This document shows, piece by piece, positions 44,523-52,888 of a stretch of DNA of 64,000 bases (its first letter is position 1; each line of letters opens with the position of its first letter). The stretch comes from Deferribacteres bacterium (GTDB lineage: Bacteria > Zhuqueibacterota > Zhuqueibacteria > Zhuqueibacterales > Geothermadaptataceae): positions 434,001-498,000 of the forward strand of contig JACKDE010000001.1 in assembly GCA_020633675.1 (NCBI GenBank), given 5' to 3'. The position numbers were made by a program, and so were the translations under genes. The notes below the pieces were generated by a model. It saw only the letters and a list, made by a program, of their open reading frames with translations. It was not told the origin of the DNA and did not search any database.

Positions 44523-45138
44523 CACAATTCCATTCGTAAGCGCGATCATTTTGGCTGCCGGTAGCAGCACGCGCATGCTGCCGCACCACAAAATGGCGTT
44601 GCCTGTCGACGGCAAGCCGATGCTGCTGCGAACCGTTGACTATGCGCTGGCAGCTGAGCTAAGCGAAGTGATCGTGGTGTTGGGGCATGCTGCCGACGAG
44701 CTCAATTTTTTGCCTGATAAAAGGCTGCAAATCGTTCACAATCAGGATTTCCATACCGGCATGGCATCGTCGATTCGCTGTGGCATGCAGCATATCAGCG
44801 CACGGTCTGATGCAGTGCTGATCGCGCTGGGCGACATGCCCTTTATCGAGCCAACAACGGTGCGTTTGATGTGTGAGTCGGCGCAGAATCTTCGCATACC
44901 GACGATTTTGCGGCCAGCATATCTCGGCCAAGCTGGCCACCCGGTTCTGTTCAGTCAGCATTTTTTTGCTGATTTAATGCTGCTCAATGGCGACTGTGGG
45001 GCTCTATCAATCATTCAAAAAAATCAGTCTGTGCTTCGGGAAATAGATTGTGATGATGCCGGCGTGGTCATCGACATCGACACGCCGGAAGCGCTGCAAC
45101 GCATAAAAGGGAGGTTTTTCAGAAATGGAAATAAATAA
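44506..45138 (+). CDS. MobA/MocA-like NTP transferase
   Basis: 210-residue nucleotidyltransferase probably acting in cofactor maturation as molybdenum cofactor cytidylyltransferase (MocA), which forms MCD for xanthine-oxidase-family enzymes. Seen: nucleotide-binding SAIILAAGSSTRMLPHHKMALPVDGKPML, GMASSIRCGM, ALGDMPFIEP and LRPAYLGQAGHPVLF. ATG 44506 overlaps xdhC by 17 bp, which links the two functionally. It ends inside the start region of the HAD phosphatase gene (14-bp overlap). MobA-type GTP specificity is the alternative. Confidence 0.85.
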   Translation: MAQKVNTIPFVSAIILAAGSSTRMLPHHKMALPVDGKPMLLRTVDYALAAELSEVIVVLGHAADELNFLPDKRLQIVHNQDFHTGMASSIRCGMQHISARSDAVLIALGDMPFIEPTTVRLMCESAQNLRIPTILRPAYLGQAGHPVLFSQHFFADLMLLNGDCGALSIIQKNQSVLREIDCDDAGVVIDIDTPEALQRIKGRFFRNGNK

Positions 45139-45913
45139 TTTTGATCGACAGTCCGCAGCGGCAGGTATCGTGTATGGTCGAAAAAAGGCTGCGCTATTCG
45201 TCAGTGCCCTGCTGATGATCCATTTTGGTTTAATCACATCTGGTATTGCTCAGGAAAACCTGTCGAAAGAGATCCGCTGGGTACGGCAGTCTGTTGAGTA
45301 TGCGGCAGTCTGCAAGCAAACCTACTTTGCGGCCTGGCGGGCTGTGAAATCGATGGCGCCCGCGCAGCAAGGCGATTGGGCAGTGGTGCTGGATATCGAT
45401 GAAACCGTGCTGGACAATTCGCAATACCAGGTGGAGCTTTTTGAGCGTGGGGAATCGTTTTCGTATGCTACCTGGAATCGCTGGGTCGAACGCAAAGAAT
45501 CGGCGGCGGTGCCAGGTGTAAAGGCGTTTCTTGACAGTGTGCGCGCCATTGGTCCACATGCACATGTCGCTTTTATCACCAACCGCGACGCAAAGCTCGA
45601 TCCGGCAACTGAAGGCAATTTGAAGGCGCTCGGATTGTGGGGAGATGGCGATGTGCTGATGGGACGGCGGGAACGCGCCGATACCAAAGAAGTGCGGCGT
45701 CAGGAAGTCATCACCGGCACGGGGCGCTGCGAAGGCCTGGGCACACGCACGATTATCGCGCTGATCGGTGATCAGGTCGGTGATTTTTTTGAGCCTGCAG
45801 ATGGCGTGAGCTATGAAGAGCTGAAAACGCAGGTTTTGGAACACCCGGATTTCGGCGTGCGCTTTTTTGCGCTACCCAATCCGATGTACGGCGACTGGGA
45901 ACGCGGGTATTGA
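45125..45913 (+). CDS. Secreted HAD acid phosphatase (class B/C-like)
   Basis: 262-residue periplasmic phosphatase of the acid phosphatase/5'-nucleotidase e(P4) group. Seen: signal peptide ALFVSALLMIHFGLITSGIAQ, nucleophile motif VVLDIDETVLDNSQYQ, HAHVAFITNRDA (motif II Thr), and LIGDQVGDFFE (motif IV). WVERKESAAVPGVKAFLD fits the class C cap region. Start ATG 45125 has AAGGGAGG at 45107-45114. It overlaps the end of the MocA-like gene. A role in phosphate or nucleotide scavenging is probable; a lipid anchor is not evident. Confidence 0.85.
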   Translation: MEINNFDRQSAAAGIVYGRKKAALFVSALLMIHFGLITSGIAQENLSKEIRWVRQSVEYAAVCKQTYFAAWRAVKSMAPAQQGDWAVVLDIDETVLDNSQYQVELFERGESFSYATWNRWVERKESAAVPGVKAFLDSVRAIGPHAHVAFITNRDAKLDPATEGNLKALGLWGDGDVLMGRRERADTKEVRRQEVITGTGRCEGLGTRTIIALIGDQVGDFFEPADGVSYEELKTQVLEHPDFGVRFFALPNPMYGDWERGY

Positions 45914-45976
45914 CATAGAAAGATTTCGATGGCATTTTTTGCTGTTGAAGTGATCCAAAATGAAAGTTGGCGTATA

Positions 45977-46903
45977 TCAAACATTTTGAGAACCAAGCAG
46001 TTCCCGCAAAGTCGATTCGAGTTCGGTATGACGAAAAGTGAAACCGAGTTGTTGCGCTTTCGTTGGCAAAACCCGCTGACCGGTGAGTACAATCAGCGCC
46101 TGCTCGCCGAGTAGCATTTTTAGCGCAAAGCCGGGCACTTTCATGAATGAAGGGCGGCGCAAAACGCGGCCGAGCATTTTAGAAAAAGTCGCATTTGTGA
46201 CAGGATTGGGGGCTGTCAGATTAAGCGGCCCATCCACCTTGGGGTTTTCAAGAGCAAAAACGATCAGCGCGATCAGGTCATCGAGACTGATCCACGACAT
46301 CCATTGCTGGCCGGAGCCAACCGGACCGCCGACAAACATTTTAAATGGCAACAACAGCTTGGCGAGCGCGCCACCGGATTTGCCCAGGACGATACCGGTA
46401 CGCAACAACACCATACGCCTGCCGGGCGCTTCGGCTTTGCGTGCTTCGGATTCCCACTGCAAACAGGTTGTGGCGAGAAAATCCGAGCCGGCACTGGCTT
46501 GTTCATCCAGCTTTTCGTCGCCACGGCCACCATAGTAGCCGATTGCAGAAGAACTCAAAAACACGTCTGGCTTTTTCTGTGCATTGGCCATCGCTTCCAC
46601 CAGCGCTTTGGTCGTGCGCGTGCGGCTCTCCACAATTCTGCTTTTTTGTTTGTTGGTCCATCGCTTGCCCGCCAGGCTTTCGCCGGCAAGATTGATCACC
46701 GCGTCGGTTTCATCGATCAACTCGGCTGGCAACACAGGTTCCTTGTAAAGGTCAGCAGCGAAATAGTCCACACCTTCAGAGCTGGTTTCGCGCGTGCCTG
46801 GTGCTCTGCGCGTGATAACGGTCACTCGATGGCCAAGACTGACGAGTTTGGCTGTGAGCGGTTTACCGATAAAGCCGGTGCCGCCGGTCATTAAAATACG
46901 CAT
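45977..46903 (-). CDS. TIGR01777 family NAD-dependent epimerase (SDR39U1/YfcH)
   Basis: 308-residue extended-SDR-like protein of unknown substrate, conserved from bacteria to eukaryotes. Seen: nucleotide-binding MRILMTGGTGFIGKPLTAKL, VINLAGESLAGKRWTNKQKSRIVESR, FLSSSAIGYYGGRGDEKLDEQ, VLLRTGIVLGKSGGALAKLLLPFK, FVGGPVGSGQQWMSWISLDDLIALI, and a C-terminal DUF1731 domain ending LGFTFRHTELESTLREL. Converges with the HAD phosphatase gene. Expression direction is shared with the flavoprotein upstream (46960-48099), with a GAATTAC-type heptamer array between them. Confidence 0.9.
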   Translation of the reverse strand: MRILMTGGTGFIGKPLTAKLVSLGHRVTVITRRAPGTRETSSEGVDYFAADLYKEPVLPAELIDETDAVINLAGESLAGKRWTNKQKSRIVESRTRTTKALVEAMANAQKKPDVFLSSSAIGYYGGRGDEKLDEQASAGSDFLATTCLQWESEARKAEAPGRRMVLLRTGIVLGKSGGALAKLLLPFKMFVGGPVGSGQQWMSWISLDDLIALIVFALENPKVDGPLNLTAPNPVTNATFSKMLGRVLRRPSFMKVPGFALKMLLGEQALIVLTGQRVLPTKAQQLGFTFRHTELESTLRELLGSQNV

Positions 46904-46906
46904 AAT

Positions 46907-46941
46907 GAATGTTGAGTTATGAATGATGATTTACGAATAAA
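46907..46941. repeat. GAATNNN heptamer array
   Basis: Five heptamers in phase: GAATGTT, GAGTTAT, GAATGAT, GATTTAC, GAATAAA, between the SDR39U1-type gene and the flavoprotein gene. More degenerate than other copies. Confidence 0.55.
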
Positions 46942-46959
46942 GATTGAGACGCGTTCCAT

Positions 46960-48099
46960 TCAGTTATTCAAGAAGCGCTCAAGTTTCAGAAAATCGATTG
47001 GGTGGCTGGTTTGGCCGTCCAGTGCCAAATCAGCCAGAATTTCACCGATTACCGGTGCGAACTTAAAGCCATGTCCGGAAAAGCCGGCTCCAACAATGAC
47101 ACTCGGCGTTTCCGGCAGCGCGCCGAGCACAAAGTGATCATCCGGGCTTTTGGTGTACATACACACTTTAAAAGCCGAACGTTTGGGCTTTCGCAAAGCC
47201 GGAAATATTTCCGTGAGAAATCGCTGCAGTCTGGGCTCATCGCGTGGCAAAAGCTGGCGTTGCAGCGCCTCCGGTTGTGCCACAATATCCGGCTCGAAAT
47301 GCTCTGCAGCCTTAAATCCAGCCTCGCTCACGACCGGAAATCCATAAAATCCACCATAGTCGAGTTCGATGAAATAGGTCGGGAACGCTTGTGGCGAAAA
47401 TGCCTCGAGGCCGTTGCCGCGGTACCAGACCAGCACCTTGCGCCAAATCTCCAGAGGAATGCCATACTCGGAAAGAACCCGACCGGCCCACGCCCCGGCA
47501 GTCAAGACCAACGCCTTCGCTTGTAATTCGCGTTGATCTGTTTGCACGCTAACGCCTGATGTGTCTGCATGCCAAGACAATACTTGTTCACCGAAATAGA
47601 GGGTAGCGCCGTGGTGGAGAGCTGAAGAGAGATTTGCTTTCACACACTCTTCCACCATCAAATAGCCGCCATCCGGATCGAAAAACACAGAATGGCCGCC
47701 GGGCAGATGAAACTGCGGAAAATGCTTGCGCGTCTCCTCCGCAGTCCAACGCTCATGCGGTAATGCATGCTCAGCGTAGCAGCGCTGCAAGCCTTGAATG
47801 GTGGCAGACGACGGATCGCCAGAGACGACCAGACCGTTTGTGATTTGTAATTGTCGCCCGCTTTCATCTGCGATTTCGCGCCACAACTCGAACGATCTGT
47901 TCAGCAGCGGCACATAGTCGGGATGCTCAAAATAGGCTTTGCGGATAATGCGCGTTTCGCCATGCGAGCTGCCCTGGTCATGCGCTGCGCCGAATTGCTC
48001 GACACCACAGACATTTGCACCTCGCAGGGCCAGGGAGCGCAAGGTCGCACTGCCCATGCCACCTGCTCCCCAGACGATCACATCGAAATTCTGCTTCAT
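46960..48099 (-). CDS. FAD-dependent oxidase, monomeric sarcosine oxidase / N-methyltryptophan oxidase-like
   Basis: 379-residue amine oxidase. Seen: FAD-binding DVIVWGAGGMGSATLRSLALRG, SSHGETRIIRKAYFEHPDYVPLL, CVKANLSSALHHGA, VLTAGAWAG, and near the C-terminus VCMYTKSPDDHFVLG, corresponding to the cysteine that carries covalent FAD in Bacillus monomeric sarcosine oxidase, followed by VGAGFSGHGFKFAPVIGE. Retention of that cysteine suggests covalent flavin attachment. The product would be formaldehyde from N-methyl amino acids. Substrate is inference. Confidence 0.85.
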   Translation of the reverse strand: MKQNFDVIVWGAGGMGSATLRSLALRGANVCGVEQFGAAHDQGSSHGETRIIRKAYFEHPDYVPLLNRSFELWREIADESGRQLQITNGLVVSGDPSSATIQGLQRCYAEHALPHERWTAEETRKHFPQFHLPGGHSVFFDPDGGYLMVEECVKANLSSALHHGATLYFGEQVLSWHADTSGVSVQTDQRELQAKALVLTAGAWAGRVLSEYGIPLEIWRKVLVWYRGNGLEAFSPQAFPTYFIELDYGGFYGFPVVSEAGFKAAEHFEPDIVAQPEALQRQLLPRDEPRLQRFLTEIFPALRKPKRSAFKVCMYTKSPDDHFVLGALPETPSVIVGAGFSGHGFKFAPVIGEILADLALDGQTSHPIDFLKLERFLNN

Positions 48100-48144
48100 G
48101 TTTTTTTTGATGAAATGGCTGCCAAACGCCCAGCTTTCAAAATC

Positions 48145-48381
48145 CTACAGTGAATTGTGCGTCCCATCACAGAATGGTTTATTGCCGGACTGTTTACATC
48201 CGCACCAATACACTTTTTTCTTTTCAGAGATTCTCGCAGAAATCGGTTTGATACCCGTGCCTTTATGCGACTTATCGCAAAATGGCTGTGTTTGTGATAG
48301 CCCGCAGGCACACCACAAATAATTTCCGGGCTCGATTTCTAAGGCATAGGGTCCCTTTTGTGCGATTTTCGGAGCAGACAA
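48145..48381 (-). CDS. Double CDGSH iron-sulfur protein
   Basis: 78-residue protein with two CDGSH-type [2Fe-2S] sites. Seen: first site C24-x-C26...PFC35-x3-H39 and second C60-x-C62...PFC71-x3-H75, each with the C-x-C-x8-C-x3-H ligand set. The presence of two complete motifs in one chain resembles MitoNEET-related prokaryotic type (two-domain) CDGSH proteins. Soluble; function as redox or cluster-transfer protein is generic. Its stop lies 45 bp from the flavoprotein gene's start, so co-transcription is likely. Confidence 0.92.
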   Translation of the reverse strand: MSAPKIAQKGPYALEIEPGNYLWCACGLSQTQPFCDKSHKGTGIKPISARISEKKKVYWCGCKQSGNKPFCDGTHNSL

Positions 48382-48741
48382 GAGAACATTCCTTTCATGT
48401 TAAATGAATGTTTGTAAAATGTTAAGATGATTTCTGCGCCACTTGTATTAAGATAGTATAGTAAAGATAATTTGATTCACAAGTGATGTCAAATAAAAAA
48501 GAATCAGTACTTTCCCACCAGCACTCGTTTGAATTTGCTCATCTGTTGAAGTGACACCTGATGCCTGCAGCTCTATCGGCTATGCAAAATTCGTTTGGTG
48601 CAATAGGCAAAGCGTTTCACAATTTTTGAACCGCTAAATCACTTGCGCGTTTAAAAGAGAATTGTTCTCTTGATTGTTAAGAAGGTAATACCATATAAAA
48701 TAAACGGTTGTGGGTAGATTGAGTAGACAAAGGTTAATATT
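48382..48741. other. AT-rich divergent interval
   Basis: About 360 bp between the CDGSH gene (-) and the metallophosphoesterase gene (+). The left part contains an inverted repeat ACATTC/GAATGT around 48388-48413, a possible operator. No gene or RNA is supported; promoters for both flanks should be here. Confidence 0.4.
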
Positions 48742-49686
48742 ATGAAACTGGATTTCCCGCTTTTGATTCTGTCTGACATTCATTTCGGCCATCCCGCTAG
48801 CGCAGTACGCGACCCCGAACAACTGGAATCGCTGTTTTCGGGCTTCGAAACCGTGCTGTTCAATGGCGATACGGTCGAAATGCTGACGCAACAGAATCGT
48901 GAGAATGCCCAATCTCAGGTTGAGGAGATTGGACAGTTATGTTTATCGCAGGGAGCGAAACCGGTTTTTATCAATGGCAATCACGATCCGGTCATTTCAT
49001 CGGCAAATCATCTCGATTTGTTCGGCGGATCTGTTTTGGTCACACATGGCGATATTCTTTTTCACGAACTGGCACCGTGGGGAAGAGAAGCCGCATTTAT
49101 GGGAGAAACGCACACCAATATTTTAAAGAAGATGTGTCGTGAAGCGCTGACTGATTTCGATGAGCGTCTGTTTGCAGCGCGTGAAGCATCGATCTCTCTG
49201 GAAATGCATGAGATGAATTATCCACAGGGCAAGATGGCCAAGCTGCTGACGATTTTGCGTGAAAGCTGGCCGCCGTGGCGTGTGCTGCGCATCGTCAAGT
49301 ACTGGATGCAAACGCCGCACCGCGCGACGATGCTGGCTCAGATTTTTCGGCCCTTTGCCAAATATGTGCTGATCGGCCATACCCATTATGCAGGTATATG
49401 GGAGAGCGAAGGCCGCACGATTATCAATACCGGTGCATTTTTGCCCGTCTCGGGTCGGCTTGGTATTGTGGTTGAGCAGGGTAAAATGATTGTGCGCAAA
49501 ATCGCCATGCGTGGTAAGAAATATGTGCTTGGCAAAAAACTGGCGGAATTCACAGTCGAAGACCGCACAGAAGCGAAAACGCCGATAATGGTTGATGAAA
49601 AACCTGAAATCAGCCCCATTTTTATGCCGCATTTACCCGAATACGCGTCGACGAAAAATGGCTATGCAGAAGTCCTTGAGTACTGA
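48742..49686 (+). CDS. Calcineurin-like metallophosphoesterase (LpxH-like)
   Basis: 314-residue phosphoesterase with binuclear metal site. Seen in order: LILSDIHFGHP (D-x-H), LFNGDTVEML (GD), FINGNHDPV (GNHD), VTHGDILFHE (HGD), LIGHTHYAGIWE (GHTH). The early part resembles UDP-2,3-diacylglucosamine hydrolases, but the long central helical part and lack of signal peptide leave the substrate undecided; other members hydrolyse nucleotides. Followed by a strong terminator. Confidence 0.82.
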   Translation: MKLDFPLLILSDIHFGHPASAVRDPEQLESLFSGFETVLFNGDTVEMLTQQNRENAQSQVEEIGQLCLSQGAKPVFINGNHDPVISSANHLDLFGGSVLVTHGDILFHELAPWGREAAFMGETHTNILKKMCREALTDFDERLFAAREASISLEMHEMNYPQGKMAKLLTILRESWPPWRVLRIVKYWMQTPHRATMLAQIFRPFAKYVLIGHTHYAGIWESEGRTIINTGAFLPVSGRLGIVVEQGKMIVRKIAMRGKKYVLGKKLAEFTVEDRTEAKTPIMVDEKPEISPIFMPHLPEYASTKNGYAEVLEY

Positions 49687-49710
49687 CGCATAGAAAGTAA
49701 ATAATCCTTC

Positions 49711-49752
49711 AAAAGCGGATAGGTTGTTGCATTGCAATCATCCGCTTTTTTA
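49711..49752 (+). terminator. Intrinsic terminator, possibly bidirectional
   Basis: AAAAGCGGAT (49711-49720) and ATCCGCTTTT (49740-49749) form a perfect 10-bp stem, with T-run 49746-49751. It lies between the + strand phosphoesterase gene and the - strand TonB-dependent receptor. The A-run on the left gives a shorter U-run on the - strand, so it may stop both. Confidence 0.8.
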
Positions 49753-49775
49753 TTTCGAATCACATTTGCCCGCCA

Positions 49776-52655
49776 CTAAAACATGCGCGTAAAACGTACC
49801 ATCGCCAGCCTGCCGATCTCCGGCGCGCCAATCAATTCCCGATGCACATTGTTGAACAAGTTTGAAATCGTCAGTACTGTTTTGGTATGCTCTGAGAGGT
49901 ATTTCTCCACACTCAGATCAGCCACCGTGTAATCATCTACCCGACCGATCAGCTCGCCCGACTGAAAAGGATAACTGTCGACAAAACGTCCGCGCAACTC
50001 GGCCATCAAACCGATCCGGCGATTAGAGTAAGCGATAGCCAGTCCAACTTTATGCTTCGGTGCATTTAGTGGAATATCGTAAAGTTGGGTATCCGATTTC
50101 TCAAATAGATTGCGGCTGACATAACTATATGTTCCGCTGAGCGTCCAATTGTGATTCAAGTAGTAGTTCAGATTCAGGTCGAATCCACTGAGTGAAATGT
50201 TGCCGAAGTTGCGGTAGGTCAGCAGCACGGCGGTTGGATCGATCGCTTCCGCAGGTGTGACGGTGCCGAGCGGAATAGCAGCCGCGCTGTCGGAAAAAAG
50301 CGTGACCAACTCATCGACGGGTGAGCCGCTGCCATTGCCGCCATTGTTCGGATCGTCAATTTGCAGCAAAATGCTTTTTAGCAAAAAGTTGCTCGAGTTG
50401 GCATAATTCGATTCGATCAGCGAACCGATGCTGGCCCGCAAGCTGGTTGCATCCAAAAAGACGTTCGGCGTTTGAATAACCAGTGGTCCGATAAAATCGT
50501 GGATTCGGGTGTGATAAAAATCGAGCGCAAGCGTCATTTTGCTGGCAAAAAGGCCCTTGTAGCCCAGTTCGTAGGTTTGGGTTATGGTCGGCTGCAGGCG
50601 CGGAATATCGGTGACACCAGCCACATCTTCGAACGCTTCTATTTCAAGATTGATCTGCTTCAGGCGGTTTTCGACGCCATTGATCTGCTGGGGAATGATG
50701 GCGCGTCCAAGATCCCCAACCAGGCTGCTGGCAATGTTGGCTGGTAAGCCGTTGCTGACCAGATTTTCCTCAAAGCCGTCCATGATGATTTGCCGCGCTG
50801 CTTGCCACATGGTATTGGTAAAAATCGGATCGTTGAAATCGATAAAATCCGCGATACCCAGCCCACGTGGATCGAGCGGGGCAAACGGCGAGCGAAATTG
50901 TGGACCATTATCATTAAAGCGAAATGTGAAGCCACCTGACGGGACGCCCTGTGCACGAATGTTTGTGCCGGCATCAAAATCGTAGCGAGAATTGAGCATC
51001 GCCCCGAGGGTAAAGGCATCGGGCGTGGTCAGGATGTCCAGAAACAGGTTGTTTGCTGTTGGCGTTTGAAATGCGCGATTATAGGTAAGGCGCAAATTGT
51101 TGCCGCGCGGCGTCTTCATCACCAGGGCTGCTCGAGGGGAAAAGACCAGGTTATCCAATCTGCTGTGCTTGTCCGCGCGCAACGCACTGATAAATTTGAG
51201 TCTGGGTGAAAGCTCGGTTTCGGATTGCAGGTAGACGCCGTATTCATCGATGTTGTCGTCATCTTCGAAGCTGCCGTTGATGGTATTGCGCGTGTCGGGC
51301 CTCGTCAGCAGGGCATCGAAACCATAGGTAAAATTTTGTTTGGCGCTCACCGGCAAAAAGTGCTGAAGTTGGCCAACCCACAGGCGCGAACGATCATAAA
51401 TCACGTCGCCGCTGCGGAAAAAGTATGTATCGCCCGAATTGCTGCGATTGGTGAACGCTTGCACGAACAAGTTTTTGTATTTCAAGCGTGATTGCAGAAA
51501 AGTGTATTCCCAGCCGTTCGATTTTGCTGAGCCGATCGGCGTGACCACGATTTCGTCGATTTTATTGATGGCACTGTTCAAAATGAGTGTGGTCTGCTCA
51601 CCAAGTTTGACATCCAGGCGCACATCCAGTGAATATTTGTCGATGGCAAAGTCGCGCTCGTTGGAGATCAAGCCGGATTCAGGGATGCGGCCATTGACCG
51701 TTTGCCGTCCTTTGATGATCGAATCGGGTTCGGCTGGATCGAAATATTCCCAGTTGTTGCCCTGAAAATATTGCGCCGAAATTTTCAGACCAACGCTATT
51801 GCCAAATCGCTGAGCATGCCGAAATGAACTCATCAGCACACTGCGTTCCCCACCTCCAACGCTGACTGTAGTGCCTTCAGATTCCAGCGGCGATTTGGTG
51901 AGGATATGCAGGACGCCATTGGCGCTGTTTGGGCCATACAGGGCAGAGCCGGGACCGGACACAATTTCGATGCGCTCGATATCATCATCGGTAGACGGGA
52001 TGAGGCTGTAGACATTGAGCCGAATGGATGGCACGCGCGCGATACGATTGTCGGTCAGCAGCATCAGTGAGCCGGCGAACACCTCGTTGAAGCCGCGCAC
52101 AGAGATGTCGGCCATAGCCAGGCCGGACTGCATGATGTCAACGCCGGGCAAGCCTTTTAAATGATCGGCGACGGTCAATGCTGCGCGAGCCTCGATATCT
52201 TCGGCATCAACGATGCTGACGGATGCTGGTGCTTCCAGCAACTTTTCCGGCCGCCGCGATGCAGACACCAAAATTGGATTCATGCTGACGCCGGTCGGTT
52301 CCAGCTTGATGGAAAGCTGTTGCGAATCTGCCTGATGCACAAGAATGTTTTGAATTTCCTGTCTGGCATATCCGATGTAGCTGATCATTAACTTGTATTC
52401 ACCAGCATTCAGGTTCTTGAACACGAAAGCGCCCTCTGCATCCGAAGCTGTGCCACGTCGGGAGATACTGGAGTCTCTGGCTGTAAGCATGATATTGGCG
52501 CCCGGCAGCACTTGTCCGTCTTTGGCATCTACCACTACACCGGACAAGGCTGCGTTTTGAGCCTGTGCTCCGGAGGGAGTCAATTGAAGAAAGATGGCGG
52601 CAAACAGTGCCATTGTTAGGCTTGGTCTATATTTCCGAGGACTGCTTTTCTTCAT
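49776..52655 (-). CDS. TonB-dependent receptor with carboxypeptidase-like regulatory domain
   Basis: 959-residue outer-membrane transporter. Seen: signal peptide LTMALFAAIFLQLTPSGAQAQ, a carboxypeptidase-regulatory-like domain (LSGVVVDAKDGQVLPGANIML..., GEYKLMISYIGYARQEIQNI), then the plug with SASRRPEKLLEAPASVSIVDA, GLPGVDIMQSGLAMADISVRGFNE, IERIEIVSGPGSALYGPNSANGVLHI, and the barrel ending in LIGAPEIGRLAMVRFTRMF. No SusD gene follows, so glycan import is not indicated. Start ATG 52655 with GGAG upstream. Substrate unknown; it is a paralogue of the receptor at 52889-55699. Confidence 0.93.
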   Translation of the reverse strand: MKKSSPRKYRPSLTMALFAAIFLQLTPSGAQAQNAALSGVVVDAKDGQVLPGANIMLTARDSSISRRGTASDAEGAFVFKNLNAGEYKLMISYIGYARQEIQNILVHQADSQQLSIKLEPTGVSMNPILVSASRRPEKLLEAPASVSIVDAEDIEARAALTVADHLKGLPGVDIMQSGLAMADISVRGFNEVFAGSLMLLTDNRIARVPSIRLNVYSLIPSTDDDIERIEIVSGPGSALYGPNSANGVLHILTKSPLESEGTTVSVGGGERSVLMSSFRHAQRFGNSVGLKISAQYFQGNNWEYFDPAEPDSIIKGRQTVNGRIPESGLISNERDFAIDKYSLDVRLDVKLGEQTTLILNSAINKIDEIVVTPIGSAKSNGWEYTFLQSRLKYKNLFVQAFTNRSNSGDTYFFRSGDVIYDRSRLWVGQLQHFLPVSAKQNFTYGFDALLTRPDTRNTINGSFEDDDNIDEYGVYLQSETELSPRLKFISALRADKHSRLDNLVFSPRAALVMKTPRGNNLRLTYNRAFQTPTANNLFLDILTTPDAFTLGAMLNSRYDFDAGTNIRAQGVPSGGFTFRFNDNGPQFRSPFAPLDPRGLGIADFIDFNDPIFTNTMWQAARQIIMDGFEENLVSNGLPANIASSLVGDLGRAIIPQQINGVENRLKQINLEIEAFEDVAGVTDIPRLQPTITQTYELGYKGLFASKMTLALDFYHTRIHDFIGPLVIQTPNVFLDATSLRASIGSLIESNYANSSNFLLKSILLQIDDPNNGGNGSGSPVDELVTLFSDSAAAIPLGTVTPAEAIDPTAVLLTYRNFGNISLSGFDLNLNYYLNHNWTLSGTYSYVSRNLFEKSDTQLYDIPLNAPKHKVGLAIAYSNRRIGLMAELRGRFVDSYPFQSGELIGRVDDYTVADLSVEKYLSEHTKTVLTISNLFNNVHRELIGAPEIGRLAMVRFTRMF

Positions 52656-52773
52656 TTGGCTCTCCATTTGAACAATAATTGTAAAAAATGCAATAATGTG
52701 CTGGAAAAACCGACAATGATTTTAAAGAATTTGACCATCTAAAATGATAAAAAGTTCAACTTCATTTGTTCAA

Positions 52774-52820
52774 TAAAAAAAGCCCGGCGTGCACAATTCA
52801 GAACAGTAGCGCGCCGGGCT
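52774..52820 (-). terminator. Intrinsic terminator between the two receptor genes
   Basis: On the - strand, AGCCCGGCG (52820-52812) pairs with CGCCGGGCT (52789-52781), a perfect 9-bp GC-rich stem, followed by seven T residues (52780-52774). It ends transcription of the receptor gene at 52889-55699, so the second receptor needs its own promoter. Confidence 0.9.
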
Positions 52821-52888
52821 GCATGGATCGTTCAGTGTGCCATACCATCCTTATGCTTGCGCGGATGGCACACTGCAGCAATTCATTC

